From contig JAHCAG010000013.1 in NCBI GenBank assembly GCA_019635015.1, positions 37,932 to 101,931 of the forward strand: a stretch of DNA of 64,000 nt, read 5' to 3'. The position numbers were made by a program, and so were the translations under genes. Under the pieces are notes generated by a model. The model was given only the letters and a program-made list of their open reading frames with translations, was not told the origin of the DNA and searched no databases. This DNA is from Burkholderiales bacterium. GTDB taxonomy: Bacteria > Pseudomonadota > Gammaproteobacteria > Burkholderiales > SG8-41. Shown piece after piece: positions 9,264 to 16,941 of the stretch. Numbering within the stretch: position 1 is the stretch's first letter; each line of letters starts with the position of its first letter.

Positions 9264-9608
9264 ATGGGTCCCGCTGATCAGAAAGATTTCAGTTTCGAGG
9301 AATGGGCGGCGCTCGCGCGTGAAGACGGCGAGGCTTTCGAACGCCGTCGCCAGCAACTGATCGAGAGCATGCTGGCAGCCGCACCCGAGCGCATGCAGCG
9401 TCGCCTGCGCGGGCTGCAGTTCCAGATTGACCTGGAGCGCGAGCGTGCCGGCACGCCGCTGGGTGTCGCAGTGCGCCTGAACTCCATGATGTGGTCCAGT
9501 TTTGCCGACTTGCGGGATGCACTGGCTGGTGTCGGCGAGAGTGTTCCGCAGCAGCCGCGGATGCCGGAAGCCGGCGCGCAGCTGATTCCGTTTCCCAAGC
9601 GTTCCTGA
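9264..9608 (+). CDS. DUF3135 family protein
   Basis: A 114-residue soluble protein, rich in charged residues, matching the DUF3135 pattern: FSFEEWAALAREDGEAFE near the N-terminus, followed by a helical stretch RRLRGLQFQIDLERERAGTP. Its function is not known. It lies 57 bases after nagZ and 3 bases before the uracil-DNA glycosylase gene. It may be translated together with that gene, but no functional link can be shown from sequence. Confidence 0.85.
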   Translation: MGPADQKDFSFEEWAALAREDGEAFERRRQQLIESMLAAAPERMQRRLRGLQFQIDLERERAGTPLGVAVRLNSMMWSSFADLRDALAGVGESVPQQPRMPEAGAQLIPFPKRS

Positions 9609-9611
9609 ACG

Positions 9612-10292
9612 ATGGAAAGAGCGGTGGCGCGGCGCAGCGGCAGGCTGCCGTCGCCCGGCGGGGAGTTTTCCGTGGACTGCCGGCTTTGCCCGCGGCTCGC
9701 CGCCCATCTGGCTGATGTCCGCCGTGATCATCCCGCCTACCATGCGCGTCCGGTGCCTGCTTTCGGTGATCCGCATCCCGGGCTGCTGATTGTCGGTCTG
9801 GCGCCGGGCATGCACGGTGCCAACCGCACCGGCCGGCCGTTCACGGGCGACCATGCCGGCATCCTGCTCTACGACACGCTGCACCGTTATGGTTTCGGCA
9901 GCCAGGCCGTGGCACTGTCACCAGATGACGGTCTGGTGTTGAAGGGCTGCCGCATCACCAATGCCGTCAAATGCCTGCCGCCGGAAAACAAGCCTTTGCC
10001 GGCCGAAATCAGGACCTGCAACAGTTATCTGCGCACTGAACTGCAGGTACTGGCGCCGCCGGTGGTGCTGGCATTGGGTACGGTCGCCCATCAGGCGGTG
10101 CTGCGCGCCCTGGACTGCCGGATTGCCGATTTTCCGTTTGCTCACGGAGCATGTCACCGGCTGCGGCCGGATCTGCTGCTGTTCGACAGTTACCACTGCA
10201 GCCGATACAACACCCAGACCCGGCGCCTGACACCGGAAATGTTCCGGGAGATTTTTGCGGGCATCCGGAACCATCTGGACGGAGTTGGCTGA
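9612..10292 (+). CDS. Uracil-DNA glycosylase family 5-like (UdgB) iron-sulfur protein
   Basis: Base-excision repair glycosylase of 226 residues. Motif A is GLAPGMHGANRTGRPFTGD and motif B is DSYHCSRYNTQTRRLT, the pattern of family 5 enzymes acting on uracil, hypoxanthine and related bases. Four cysteines fit the [4Fe-4S] cluster: the CRLC pair near residue 22, then KC and TC flanking LPPENKPLPAEIR. Motif B has Cys where a Pro usually follows His, which could alter specificity; the usual residue is recalled, not checked. The stop overlaps the uvrC start (TGATG), placing two repair genes in one unit. Confidence 0.88.
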   Translation: MERAVARRSGRLPSPGGEFSVDCRLCPRLAAHLADVRRDHPAYHARPVPAFGDPHPGLLIVGLAPGMHGANRTGRPFTGDHAGILLYDTLHRYGFGSQAVALSPDDGLVLKGCRITNAVKCLPPENKPLPAEIRTCNSYLRTELQVLAPPVVLALGTVAHQAVLRALDCRIADFPFAHGACHRLRPDLLLFDSYHCSRYNTQTRRLTPEMFREIFAGIRNHLDGVG

Positions 10293-12091
10293 TGACTCCG
10301 CTGGAGATTGCCGCGGGGCTGCCGCATCTGCCCGGGGTCTACCGCATGCTTGGCCGCGAGGGCGATGTGCTCTACGTCGGCAAGGCCATTGACCTGCGCA
10401 AGCGGGTCAGTTCCTACTTCCAGCGCAGCGAAACGTTGTCGCCGCGCATCCGCCTGATGGTGGCGCAGGTCTGCGGCATCGAGACCACGGTGACGCGTTC
10501 GGAGTCGGAAGCGCTGCTGCTCGAAAACAACCTGATCAAGTCCCTGTCGCCGCGCTACAACATCCTGTTCAGGGACGACAAATCGTATCCCTACCTGATG
10601 CTCAGCGGCCATGCCTTCCCGCGTCTCGGATTCTTCCGCGGCAATCCGGACCGCCGCCACCGTCATTTCGGGCCGTTTCCCAATGCCGGTGCAGTGCGGG
10701 AAAGCATGCAGTTGCTGCAGAAGGTTTTCCGGCTGCGCACCTGTGAAGACAGCGTGTTTGCGCATCGCTCGCGGCCCTGCCTGCTGCACCAGATCCATCG
10801 CTGCACGGCGCCCTGCGTCGGGCTGATCAGTGGTGATGCCTATGCCGAGGACGTGCGCAGCGCGGAACTGTTTCTCGACGGCGAGGAGGACGCGGTGTTC
10901 GAACGCCTGGACCGCCGCATGGCGGATGCCGCTGCCGCGCTGCGTTACGAGGATGCGGCGGGTTATCGCGACCAGATCAGCGCGCTGCGCAAGGTGCGCG
11001 AGCGCCAGTATGTCAGCGATGAGTCGGGAAGGGATGCTGACGTGATTGCTTTCGGCTTCGCAGGCGGGATCGAATGCGTCAACCTGGTGATGATCCGCGG
11101 TGGACATCATCTCGGTGACAAGAATTTTTTTCCGCAGAATGCCGACGGGGCGGAACCGGCCCAGGTGCTGGAGGCCTTTCTCGCGCAGCACTACCTGCTG
11201 CATCCGGTCCCGCCCCAGATCATTGTCGGTGAATCCGTTGCGACGGAGGGGCTGCAGGAGATGCTGTCACAGCGTGCCGGACGGCGTGTGCAGATCAGCA
11301 CTAATCCGATCGGCGATCGCAGGGTGTGGCTGCAGATGGCAGCGAAAAACGCCGGCCTCGGCGCCAGCCAGCGCCAGGCGCGGAAGACCGGGGATGCCAG
11401 CAGGCTGCAGGCCCTGCAGCAGGGCCTGGGTCTGCCGGAGTCGGTCCAGCGCATTGAATGTTTCGACATCAGTCATACCCAGGGCGAAGCCACGGTGGCT
11501 TCCTGCGTGGTTTACGACCGGGGAGACATGCAGAACGGGGAATACCGGCGCTTCAATATCCGTGATGCGGCACCGGGTGACGACTACGGCGCGATGCGCG
11601 AGGCCCTGGCACGGCGTTACCGCAGGGTGGTGTCGGGAGAGGGTAAGATGCCGGACCTCGTGATGATCGACGGCGGAGCGGGGCAATTGGGCGTGGCTGC
11701 GGAAGTGCTCGCGGAACTGGGGCTGAGCGAAGTTTCCCTGCTGGGCGTGGCCAAGGGCGTTTCGCGCAAACCCGGCATGGAGCAACTGCTGATGCCCGGA
11801 CGGGAGCAGTCTTTCCGGCTGGCGGCGGATGACCCCGGTTTGCACCTGATCCAGCAGATCCGGGATGAGGCGCACCGCTTTGCGATCGAGGGGCATCGGG
11901 CCCGTCGCGGCCGGACGCGGAACACCTCGCCGCTGGAGGGCATTCCGGGTGTGGGCGCCAGACGGCGCCAGCGCCTGCTGGCCCGGTTTGGCGGTCTGCG
12001 CGGGCTGGTCGCGGCAGGTGTCGACGAGCTTGCGCAGGTTGACGGCATCAGCCGGGCGCTGGCGGAGCGCATTTATTCGGAACTGCATTAA
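10292..12091 (+). CDS. uvrC: UvrABC excinuclease subunit C
   Basis: Makes the dual incisions around bulky DNA lesions in nucleotide excision repair. The 599-residue protein has a GIY-YIG nuclease domain (GVYRML and VLYVGKAIDLRKRV, residues about 14-40), a UVR domain for UvrB binding (about residues 200-240), an RNase-H-like nuclease domain with MIDGG, and tandem helix-hairpin-helix motifs at the end (IPGVGARRRQRLL and VDGISRALAERIY). The ATG at 10292 overlaps the glycosylase stop; a longer in-frame reading from 10151 only runs through that gene. It is followed by pgsA, a conserved proteobacterial pair. Confidence 0.97.
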   Translation: MTPLEIAAGLPHLPGVYRMLGREGDVLYVGKAIDLRKRVSSYFQRSETLSPRIRLMVAQVCGIETTVTRSESEALLLENNLIKSLSPRYNILFRDDKSYPYLMLSGHAFPRLGFFRGNPDRRHRHFGPFPNAGAVRESMQLLQKVFRLRTCEDSVFAHRSRPCLLHQIHRCTAPCVGLISGDAYAEDVRSAELFLDGEEDAVFERLDRRMADAAAALRYEDAAGYRDQISALRKVRERQYVSDESGRDADVIAFGFAGGIECVNLVMIRGGHHLGDKNFFPQNADGAEPAQVLEAFLAQHYLLHPVPPQIIVGESVATEGLQEMLSQRAGRRVQISTNPIGDRRVWLQMAAKNAGLGASQRQARKTGDASRLQALQQGLGLPESVQRIECFDISHTQGEATVASCVVYDRGDMQNGEYRRFNIRDAAPGDDYGAMREALARRYRRVVSGEGKMPDLVMIDGGAGQLGVAAEVLAELGLSEVSLLGVAKGVSRKPGMEQLLMPGREQSFRLAADDPGLHLIQQIRDEAHRFAIEGHRARRGRTRNTSPLEGIPGVGARRRQRLLARFGGLRGLVAAGVDELAQVDGISRALAERIYSELH

Positions 12092-12109
12092 CAAGCTGAC
12101 TGGACGGAC

Positions 12110-12679
12110 ATGCAATTGAACTGGCCCAACCTGCTGACCTGGCTGCGGATCGTGATGATCCCGCTGTTTGTCGGTGTTTTCTATTTCGAACAGGGCTGGA
12201 TGTCCCATGCCACCCAGAATCTGGTTGCGACCGTCATTTTTACCGCGGCTGCCATCACCGACTGGCTGGACGGCTGGCTGGCACGGCGCCTGAACCAGAC
12301 CTCGGCTTTCGGGGCCTTTCTCGACCCGGTCGCGGACAAGCTGATGGTTGCCGCAGCGCTGGTCATCCTGGTGCAGCTGGGCCGCATTGACGCCGTCATT
12401 GCACTGATCATCATTGGCCGTGAAATCGCGATTTCCGCATTGCGTGAATGGATGGCGTCGATCGGGCACGGGAAAAGCGTGGCGGTGTCGATGGCCGGCA
12501 AAATCAAGACTGTTGCGCAGATGGTCGCCATCCCGATGCTGCTGTACCACGACCCGATTGGCGGTTTTGACCCCGATTACTGGGGCACCTGGCTGATCTG
12601 GGCCGCGGCGCTGCTGACCCTGGTTTCAATGGGGTATTACCTCAGGATGGCCTGGCGGGCGGCGAAGGAGCACGGCTAG
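12110..12679 (+). CDS. pgsA: CDP-diacylglycerol-glycerol-3-phosphate 3-phosphatidyltransferase
   Basis: Inner-membrane enzyme (189 residues) that makes phosphatidylglycerol phosphate, the first committed step to phosphatidylglycerol and cardiolipin. The CDP-alcohol phosphotransferase motif is complete: DGWLAR, then G and the DPVAD acidic residues with correct spacing (about residues 59-82). Several hydrophobic helices flank it. It follows uvrC by 18 bases. The next 57 bases hold a promoter for the tRNA cluster. Confidence 0.96.
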   Translation: MQLNWPNLLTWLRIVMIPLFVGVFYFEQGWMSHATQNLVATVIFTAAAITDWLDGWLARRLNQTSAFGAFLDPVADKLMVAAALVILVQLGRIDAVIALIIIGREIAISALREWMASIGHGKSVAVSMAGKIKTVAQMVAIPMLLYHDPIGGFDPDYWGTWLIWAAALLTLVSMGYYLRMAWRAAKEHG

Positions 12680-12683
12680 CGGC

Positions 12684-12712
12684 TTGCGGCACGGGGGCGG
12701 GTTGAATATAAT
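12684..12712 (+). promoter_or_regulatory. Sigma-70 promoter of the tRNA-Gly gene
   Basis: The -35 TTGCGG (12684-12689) and consensus -10 TATAAT (12707-12712) are separated by 17 bases. A GC-rich discriminator (GCGCGGC) follows, as in stable-RNA promoters under stringent control. Transcription would start near 12719, about 18 bases before the tRNA. Confidence 0.8.
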
Positions 12713-12736
12713 GCGCGGCTTGAAAGCAGCAGCGAT

Positions 12737-12812
12737 GCGGGAATAGCTCAGTTGGTAGAGCGCAACCTTGCCAAGGTTGAGGTCGGGAGTTCGAGCCTCC
12801 TTTCCCGCTCCA
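12737..12812 (+). tRNA. tRNA-Gly (anticodon GCC)
   Basis: A 76-base cloverleaf with acceptor GCGGGAA pairing with TTCCCGC, a D-arm (AGCTCAGTTGGTAGAGC), anticodon stem CAACC/GGTTG around TTGCCAA (anticodon GCC), a T-arm with GTTCGAG, discriminator T and encoded CCA. It reads GGC and GGU glycine codons. Confidence 0.97.
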
Positions 12813-12819
12813 GATCCCC

Positions 12820-12861
12820 GGGGAAAACGGTTGAAACAGAAACCAGCCGTTTTCCCCTTTT
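12820..12861 (+). terminator. Intrinsic terminator between tRNA-Gly and tRNA-Cys
   Basis: GGGGAAAACGG (12820-12830) pairs perfectly with CCGTTTTCCCC (12847-12857) and is followed by TTTT. It ends only 9 bases before tRNA-Cys, leaving no room for a separate promoter. It is therefore either leaky or serves as a processing structure. Confidence 0.8.
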
Positions 12862-12870
12862 AGTTCCAGC

Positions 12871-12944
12871 GGCGGGGTGGCAGAGTGGTCATGCAGCGGC
12901 CTGCAAAGCCGTGTACGCCGGTTCGATTCCGACCCCCGCCTCCA
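12871..12944 (+). tRNA. tRNA-Cys (anticodon GCA)
   Basis: A 74-base cloverleaf: acceptor GGCGGGG/CCCCGCC, anticodon loop CTGCAAA (GCA), T-loop GTTCGATTC, discriminator T and encoded CCA. It lies 9 bases behind a perfect terminator hairpin. Confidence 0.96.
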
Positions 12945-13003
12945 GACATGCGGCAGTTGCCAATTGCAGCGAGGCCCGGTCCCGGCGGCGAGCGACTCTC
13001 ACG

Positions 13004-13088
13004 GGGCGAGTGGTGAAATTGGTATACACAAGGGACTTAAAATCCCTCGGCGCAAGCCATACCGGTTCGAGTCCGGTCTCGCCCACCA
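13004..13088 (+). tRNA. tRNA-Leu (anticodon UAA)
   Basis: An 85-base class II tRNA: acceptor GGGCGAG/CTCGCCC, anticodon stem AGGGA/TCCCT around CTTAAAA (anticodon TAA), a long variable arm, T-loop GTTCGAGTC, discriminator A and encoded CCA. It is the third tRNA of the cluster. Confidence 0.96.
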
Positions 13089-13125
13089 TCCCGTCCGGCA
13101 ATGAACACGTTTTTCCGGCCTTTTC

Positions 13126-13581
13126 ATGATTGTTTTTGATCTGGGTTGTGACAATGAGCACCGCTTCGAGGGCTGGTTTTCCTCGACCGCGGAGTTCGAG
13201 CGGCAGCAGAACGAGCATCTGCTGAGCTGCCCACTTTGCGGCAGCACCAGGATCAATCGCCTGATGACTGCGGTGCGGGTCAATACCGGCCGGGCTGCGC
13301 CGCCGGTGTCCGGGATGCCGGAACCGGCAGCCGGAAATCCCGCGCAGTACGCCAACTTCGACGCTGCGCGCATGCTCAAGCTGATCACCCATATCGTCGA
13401 GAACACCGAGGACGTGGGCCGTTCGTTTCCGGAGGAGGCGCGCAAGATCCATTACAGGGAATCCCCGGAGCGGCGCATCCGCGGTTCTGCATCCGCACAG
13501 GAGGTTGATGCGCTGCGAGAGGAGGGCATCGAGGTCGTCGCCCTGCCGCTGCCTCCGCATCTCGCGAACAAGCCGCACTGA
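13126..13581 (+). CDS. DUF1178 family protein
   Basis: A 151-residue cytoplasmic protein. The N-terminal part (MIVFDLGCDNEHRFEGWF) and a CPLCG zinc-ribbon-like pair at about residues 36-39 identify the DUF1178 family, which has no assigned function. It is widespread in Alpha- and Betaproteobacteria. It starts 37 bases after tRNA-Leu and may be read from the tRNA transcript. No strong Shine-Dalgarno site precedes the ATG. Confidence 0.88.
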   Translation: MIVFDLGCDNEHRFEGWFSSTAEFERQQNEHLLSCPLCGSTRINRLMTAVRVNTGRAAPPVSGMPEPAAGNPAQYANFDAARMLKLITHIVENTEDVGRSFPEEARKIHYRESPERRIRGSASAQEVDALREEGIEVVALPLPPHLANKPH

Positions 13582-13652
13582 AGCGTTTTTCCTTTCCGGT
13601 AGCTTGTTCTGAAAATTGTCATCCCCCGCTCCGTCGAAGCAGCGGTCGCTCT

Positions 13653-13693
13653 TTGACCAGGATCAAGGACGCCCCTTTCCTGCGTGATATTCT
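13653..13693 (+). promoter_or_regulatory. FNR-family binding site with -10 element before the universal stress gene
   Basis: TTGACCAGGATCAA (13653-13666) fits the FNR/ANR consensus TTGAY-N4-RTCAA exactly. A TATTCT -10-like hexamer lies at 13688-13693, giving a start near 13700. This puts the box centre at about -41, the class II activator position, so oxygen-limited activation of the downstream genes is likely. Confidence 0.75.
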
Positions 13694-13748
13694 GGCGGAA
13701 CGGGGTTGATGCGTTCCGCAGCAGCCGGCACGACGACTGACGGGAGGG

Positions 13749-14201
13749 ATGAGCATGTTCAAGCACCTGTTGTTGCCTACAGACGGATCCGCGCTCGCGG
13801 GCAAGGCGGTGGCCAAGGGTTTTGGTCTGGCAAAGTCGCTGGGCGCCAGAATTACGCTGCTGAGCGTAGTGCCGGAATTCCGCATGGTTGCCGACGAAAG
13901 TTTCGCCGTGCCGATGAGTGCGCAGCTGAAGAGCCGCTATGAAAAGGAAGCGGCGACCCGGGCCGGCGGGATGCTGAAGAAGCTGCAACAGAAAGCCGCC
14001 AAAGCCGGGCTCAAGGCAGATGTCGTGGTGCTGGTCGGCGATCTGCCGTACCGCCAGATCATCGCTTCCGCAAAAAAACGCAAATGTGATGCCGTGGTCA
14101 TGGCCTCCCACGGCCGCCGCGGACTGACCGGGCTGCTGCTGGGCAGCGAAACGGTCAAGGTGCTGACGCACAGCAAGATCCCGGTGCTCGTCGTGCGCTG
14201 A
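13749..14201 (+). CDS. Universal stress protein, UspA family
   Basis: A 150-residue single-domain Usp. The N-terminus FKHLLLPTDGS and the ATP-binding motif at the C-terminus (SHGRRGLTGLLLGSET, pattern G-x2-G-x9-GS/T) are both present, so it probably binds ATP. A GGGAGG site precedes the ATG. An FNR-type box at 13653 suggests induction under low oxygen, which is common for Usp genes. It is followed after 13 bases by the cNMP/CBS/DUF294 gene, with which it is probably co-transcribed. Confidence 0.94.
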   Translation: MSMFKHLLLPTDGSALAGKAVAKGFGLAKSLGARITLLSVVPEFRMVADESFAVPMSAQLKSRYEKEAATRAGGMLKKLQQKAAKAGLKADVVVLVGDLPYRQIIASAKKRKCDAVVMASHGRRGLTGLLLGSETVKVLTHSKIPVLVVR

Positions 14202-14214
14202 TCGCGGTCGGGCG

Positions 14215-16125
14215 GTGGGTGATACTGCATCCGGCCGGGAAGGCGACAGGGTCGCGGCCACCGCGCTGCACTTCCTCCGTCTCCATCTGCCTTTTGCACA
14301 GATGGAGACGGAAGCGCTCGAATTTCTCGTGCGCCACCTCGAACTCGGCTATTACGCGGAAGGCGCCGTGATCCTTGATCCGGCGCAGGCGGAGCCGAAA
14401 ACCTTTTTCATCATCCAGCGCGGCAATGTCCAGGTCCTGCCGCCTGATGACGCGCAGGGCCGCAGCCCGCAGGCGGTCAATCTGGGGCCCGGCGAGTGTT
14501 TTTCGGTGGGTGCGACGCTCGAAAGACGCGCGGTGATGTCGCCGTACCGGGCAACAGCCGACACGTTCTGCTATGAGCTGCCTGCCGCGCATTTTCCGGA
14601 ACTGCTGGAGCGCAGCCCCGTGTTCGGCGCATTTGCGACCCGCTACCTTGCCAGCATGCTGCGCGAATCGCGCAAACAAGTCCGCATCAGCACGGCCTCG
14701 GCGGCGGTCGAACAACAGGCGATGGGGCGACCGCTGGCTTCGCTGATCGGGCGCAGCGCAGTAACCTGTCCGCCGCAGGCGCCGATCGGTGACGTGCTGC
14801 GGACCATGCAGGAGCGCAAGATTGGTTCGATGCTGGTGGTGGATGAGGCGGGACAACTTGCCGGCATCTTCACCCGCCACGATGTGCTGGACCGGGTTGC
14901 GCTCGCCCAGTGCAGCCTGGCGCGTCCGGTCAGCGAGGTGATGACTCCGCGGCCGCTGACATTGCCGGCGGAAGCCAGTGCCTGGGAGGCGGCGCTGCTG
15001 ATTGCCCACCGCGGCATCCGCCATATTCCGGTGCACGACGGGGCGAAGGTGATCGGCGTGGTTACCGAGCGCGACCTGTTTGCCCTGCAGCGCGTCAGCG
15101 TCAGGGCGATCAACCGCACGATTGCCGGTGCCGCCTCGGTGGAAGAACTGGCGCGTGCCGCCGGCGACATCCGCCGGCTGGCGCGCAGTCTGGTCGGGCA
15201 GGGTATCGCCGCGGAGCAGCTGATCCTTATTATTTCCGCGCTGAACGACGAGTTGACGCGCCGCATCCTGGATATCGAAGCCGGGCGTTTCGACCTTGCC
15301 GGCCTGCGCTGGTGCTGGCTTTCCTTCGGCAGCGAAGGGCGCTACGAGCAGACCATCAGCACCGATCAGGACAACGGCCTTCTTTTCGAGGGTGACGAAG
15401 CGCCGGAAGTCCTGAGGCAGCGCCTGTTGCCTTTCGCCCTTGCGGTCAACCGGGCGCTGGATGCCTGCGGGTTCCCCCTTTGCAAGGGCAACATCATGGC
15501 CGGCAATCCGCAGTGGTGCCTGAGCCTCGGGGAGTGGCGGCAGCAGTTCGGGCGCTGGGTTGCAGACACCGATCCGCAGGCGCTGCTGCATGCCGTGATT
15601 TTTTTCGACTTCCGCGCATTGTACGGGCAGGAAGACCTCGCACAGGTTCTGCGCATGCACCTGACCGGACTGACACGGGACAACAGCCGCTTCCAGCGCC
15701 AGCTTGCCCAGTATGCCCTGGAGACATCGCCCCCGCTGGGGCGAATCAGCGATTTCGTCACTGAGGACGACGGCGAATTTCGTGGCACCATCGACCTCAA
15801 GAAATCAGGTGCCCGGCTGTTTACCGACGCCGCGCGCGTGCTGGCCCTAGCCGCGGGAGTCGCGCACACCAGCACCGCACAACGCCTGCGCCAGGCAGGG
15901 CCGCTGCTGAACATGGCGCCGGTGGAGATTGCATCGGCGGTGGACGGGTTCTTTTTTGTGCAGGGATTGCGTCTGCGCACGCAAATGGCGATGGATTCGG
16001 CGGCGCCGGCCGTCAACCGGATATGTCCGGATCTGCTCAACGAAGTCGATCGCCGCATCCTCAAGGAAAGCCTGCGCCAGGCACGCAAGCTGCAGCACAG
16101 GCTGGAACTGGATTACCGCCTGTGA
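14215..16125 (+). CDS. Cyclic-nucleotide-binding, CBS and DUF294 nucleotidyltransferase-like signalling protein
   Basis: A 636-residue cytoplasmic regulator. Domains in order: a cyclic-nucleotide-binding fold (about residues 20-140), two CBS domains (about 175-300; for example HRGIRHIPVHDG), a DUF294 putative nucleotidyltransferase (about 320-450) with GSEGRYEQT and STDQDNG, and the DUF294 C-terminal substrate-binding-like domain. The GS and D-x-D pattern looks catalytically intact, resembling the GlnD class. The start is GTG at 14215. It sits between the stress protein and a DnaQ-like exonuclease. DUF294-exonuclease pairs are known beside acetate and solute-uptake genes in Betaproteobacteria, but the target is unknown. 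Confidence 0.9.
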   Translation: MGDTASGREGDRVAATALHFLRLHLPFAQMETEALEFLVRHLELGYYAEGAVILDPAQAEPKTFFIIQRGNVQVLPPDDAQGRSPQAVNLGPGECFSVGATLERRAVMSPYRATADTFCYELPAAHFPELLERSPVFGAFATRYLASMLRESRKQVRISTASAAVEQQAMGRPLASLIGRSAVTCPPQAPIGDVLRTMQERKIGSMLVVDEAGQLAGIFTRHDVLDRVALAQCSLARPVSEVMTPRPLTLPAEASAWEAALLIAHRGIRHIPVHDGAKVIGVVTERDLFALQRVSVRAINRTIAGAASVEELARAAGDIRRLARSLVGQGIAAEQLILIISALNDELTRRILDIEAGRFDLAGLRWCWLSFGSEGRYEQTISTDQDNGLLFEGDEAPEVLRQRLLPFALAVNRALDACGFPLCKGNIMAGNPQWCLSLGEWRQQFGRWVADTDPQALLHAVIFFDFRALYGQEDLAQVLRMHLTGLTRDNSRFQRQLAQYALETSPPLGRISDFVTEDDGEFRGTIDLKKSGARLFTDAARVLALAAGVAHTSTAQRLRQAGPLLNMAPVEIASAVDGFFFVQGLRLRTQMAMDSAAPAVNRICPDLLNEVDRRILKESLRQARKLQHRLELDYRL

Positions 16126-16135
16126 GGTGCCGGTC

Positions 16136-16843
16136 TTGAACTGGCTGGGCCGCTGGTTCCGGCGACGCCCCGCGCTGTCACCGGAGCAGCAACTGGCGCT
16201 GTCCGCGCATCGCGCGCTGCCAGCGGTTCCGGCGTCAGCACCGCTGGCCAGTCTGCGCTGGGTGGTCCTGGACGTCGAGACCACGGGCCTTGATCCATTC
16301 ACCGACCGCCTGATTTCAATCGGCGCCGTCGAAGTTCTTGGCGACAAAATACCCCTTGATTCGGGCTTCGAAGCCGTGCTCCGCCAGCCGCAGGCCAGCA
16401 CCCGCGACAATATCCTGGTTCACGGCATCGGCGGCAGTGCGCAGCGGTCCGGCATGGCGCCCGCTGCGGCGCTGCTGGATTTCCTCCGCTACGCGGGCAA
16501 GGCACCCCTTCTGGGCTTTCACAGCGATTTCGACCGCATCATGATCGAGCGGGCTGCCCGCGAAGCGCTGGGCATGATTCCTGACAATCCCTGGCTCGAT
16601 CTCGCCTTGCTTGCACCGGCGCTGCTGGGGAAGCCCGGCGAATCCTTGCCGCAGGGCCTGGACGGATGGACTGCGCGCGCGGGGATCGACAACAGGTTCC
16701 GCCACAACGCGCTCGCCGATGCGCTGGCTACGGCGCAACTGCTGCAGGTGGCGCTGGCGCGGGCGAGAACAGGCGGGGTGCGCACGCTGGGAGAGTTGGT
16801 GCAAATCGGGAAGGACAGGCGCTGGCTGGAACGGCATACCTGA
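16136..16843 (+). CDS. DEDDh 3'-5' exonuclease, DnaQ-like
   Basis: About 235 residues. The DEDDh exonuclease residues are all visible: LDVETTG (motif I, Asp and Glu), GFHSDFD (motif II, Asp), and RHNALADALAT (motif III, His and Asp). A basic N-terminal leader (NWLGRWFRRRP) precedes the domain. I chose TTG at 16136 because GAGGTG (16124-16129) lies 6 bases before it; GTG at 16127 would add three residues. It follows the DUF294 gene by 10 bases. Whether it proofreads DNA or trims RNA cannot be told. It is not fused to a polymerase or GIY-YIG domain. Confidence 0.88.
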   Translation: MNWLGRWFRRRPALSPEQQLALSAHRALPAVPASAPLASLRWVVLDVETTGLDPFTDRLISIGAVEVLGDKIPLDSGFEAVLRQPQASTRDNILVHGIGGSAQRSGMAPAAALLDFLRYAGKAPLLGFHSDFDRIMIERAAREALGMIPDNPWLDLALLAPALLGKPGESLPQGLDGWTARAGIDNRFRHNALADALATAQLLQVALARARTGGVRTLGELVQIGKDRRWLERHT

Positions 16844-16941
16844 GCGGACGAGGGGATGCGAGCCCGCTCCCCGGTTGTGGTGTAATCCGGAAAAGAACGC
16901 ACCGGACCCGGTGCAACGCCGCAATCTCACCTATTGAACTC

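Noticed and set aside
12752..13129. Open frame running through the three tRNA genes
   Set aside because: The cloverleafs explain the sequence completely.
14155..15660. 501-codon - strand frame opposite the DUF294 gene
   Set aside because: Arg/His/Gln-rich reverse reading with no domain; the + strand gene is convincing.
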